From Comamonas sp. BIGb0152 (GTDB lineage Bacteria; Pseudomonadota; Gammaproteobacteria; Burkholderiales; Burkholderiaceae_C), in the NCBI RefSeq assembly GCF_024809975.1, contig NZ_JANUDY010000007.1, positions 124,001 through 188,000 of the forward strand: DNA of 64,000 nucleotides, given 5' to 3'. Below the pieces are notes generated by a model. That model worked only from the letters and a program-made list of their open reading frames with translations, searched no databases and was not told the DNA's origin. Below are positions 62,933 to 64,000 of this stretch, one piece after another. A program made the translations under genes and the position numbers. Position 1 is the stretch's first letter; each line of letters begins with the position of its first letter.

Positions 62933-64000
62933 TCAGCCCTTGACGGTATCCCCCACCGAGACCGGCACCGAAGCCGCCTGCACGGGCGCCAGGTCCAACA
63001 CGGGCTCATTGTTCAGCGCCGCGTTGAGCTTGCTGTAGTCCAGCGCATTTTCCCAGCGCGAGACCACCACAGTGGCGACGGCATTGCCGATAAAGTTGGT
63101 CAGCGAACGGCATTCGGACATAAAGCGGTCCACACCCAGGATCAGCGCCATGCCGGCCACCGGCACCTCAGGCACCACCGCCAAGGTAGCGGCCAGGGTG
63201 ATAAAGCCCGCACCGGTCACACCCGCCGCACCCTTGGAGCTGAGCATGGCCACCAGCAGCAGCGCAATCTGGTGCCCCAGGGTCAGGTGGGTGTCGGTCG
63301 CCTGGGCGATGAACAGCGCCGCCAAGGTCATGTAGATATTGGTGCCGTCGAGGTTGAAGGAGTAGCCAGTGGGAACCACCAGGCCCACCACCGACTTGCT
63401 GCAACCGGCCTTTTCCATCTTGCTCATCAGCGACGGCAGCGCCGATTCGGACGACGAGGTGCCCAGCACCAGCAACAGCTCATCCTTGAGGTAGCGGATC
63501 AGCTTGAGCACCGAGAAACCGCAGGCGCGGGCCACGGCACCCAGAATCACCAGCACAAACAGCAGCGAGGTGATGTAGAAGGTGGCCACCAGCTCGGCCA
63601 GGTTCAACAGCGAGCCCAGACCGAACTTGCCGATCGTGAAGGCCATGGCACCAAAGGCACCGATGGGGGCCAGCTTCATCACAATGTTGACCAGCTTGAA
63701 CACCGGCTTGGTCAGCGATTCGAGCAGATTGAGCACCGGCTTGCCGCTGTCACCCACCATGGCCAGCGACACGCCAAACAGCACCGCCACCAGCAGCACT
63801 TGCAGAATGTTGTCGCCCACGAAAGGGCTGATCAGGGTCTTGGGGATGATGTCCATGACAAAACCGGTCAGGGTCATGTCATGCGACTTGGCCACGTAAG
63901 AGCTGACTTCCTTCTGGTCCAGATCGGCCACATTGATGTGCATGCCAGCGCCCGGCTGCATCACATTGGCGACGATCAGGCCCACGATCAGTGCCAGGGT
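62933..64000 (-). CDS. dctA: C4-dicarboxylate:cation symporter DctA (5' end outside window)
   Basis: The last 355 residues are present; the N-terminus lies past the right edge. DAACS-family features: [20 protein letters not shown] (serine-rich re-entrant loop), [20 protein letters not shown] and [20 protein letters not shown], with [20 protein letters not shown] near the C-terminus. DctA imports succinate, fumarate, malate and related acids with protons or sodium. No dctBD regulators are visible in the window. Confidence 0.93.
   Translation of the reverse strand, partial: TLALIVGLIVANVMQPGAGMHINVADLDQKEVSSYVAKSHDMTLTGFVMDIIPKTLISPFVGDNILQVLLVAVLFGVSLAMVGDSGKPVLNLLESLTKPVFKLVNIVMKLAPIGAFGAMAFTIGKFGLGSLLNLAELVATFYITSLLFVLVILGAVARACGFSVLKLIRYLKDELLLVLGTSSSESALPSLMSKMEKAGCSKSVVGLVVPTGYSFNLDGTNIYMTLAALFIAQATDTHLTLGHQIALLLVAMLSSKGAAGVTGAGFITLAATLAVVPEVPVAGMALILGVDRFMSECRSLTNFIGNAVATVVVSRWENALDYSKLNAALNNEPVLDLAPVQAASVPVSVGDTVKG

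Overview
The window is a dense, GC-rich chromosomal segment with short intergenic spaces and mostly ordinary housekeeping genes. No rRNA, tRNA, CRISPR array, insertion sequence or prophage was seen. Protein content and gene order point to a betaproteobacterium of the family Comamonadaceae, most likely Comamonas or a close relative. The clues are the trpE-aroQ-trpG-trpD-trpC order near gph, rpe and apaG, the queA/recG/oxyR/ubiA neighbourhood, the IPTL-CTERM-type sorting tail on a giant nuclease, and a Bug-type solute-binding protein. The genus is inference.

Left part (1-10.3 kb): the start of a ribosomal protein operon (rplN-rplX-rplE, minus strand) has its own promoter because glpD, not rpsQ, lies upstream. 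A glycerol module follows: glpD and glpR divergent, then glpK, then a convergent aquaporin, with decamer-repeat operators between glpD and glpR. Next come a phytase-like lipoprotein, proC, and an aspartate carbamoyltransferase with an N-terminal helix-turn-helix extension.

10.3-24.5 kb: a 1688-residue secreted nuclease, ubiA, a PAP2 phosphatase, oxyR, an AT-rich gap holding a possible gene remnant, recG with a basic AT-hook-like N-terminus, a binding-protein/permease fusion, queA and an FHA protein.

24.5-36.8 kb: iron and small-molecule uptake. A four-gene siderophore ABC importer (minus strand) has a Fur-like box upstream. A DMT exporter, ggt, a Bug protein with a divergent LysR regulator, ung, and a secreted Fes-type siderophore esterase follow; the esterase is divergent from a DUF5329 protein across a second Fur-like box.

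36.8-50.8 kb: the tryptophan operon reads leftward from gph and speD through a newly proposed leader peptide with a Trp-Pro-Trp run, then trpE, a chorismate mutase, trpG, trpD and trpC. A 7.2 kb type IV minor-pilin cluster (fimT, pilV, pilW, pilX, pilY1, pilE-like) sits between gph and rpe on the opposite strand and appears to have been inserted between them.

50.8-64 kb: apaG, a membrane protein of the so-called site-specific recombinase family, thiL, pgpA and pncC form a tight plus-strand run. A glycine-zipper lipoprotein, a two-gene SPFH/zinc-ribbon membrane system, an AT-rich spacer, an exported RidA, a SEC-C protein, a membrane-anchored glutamate-synthase-like enzyme, a degenerate kinase-like protein and the 3' part of dctA complete the window.
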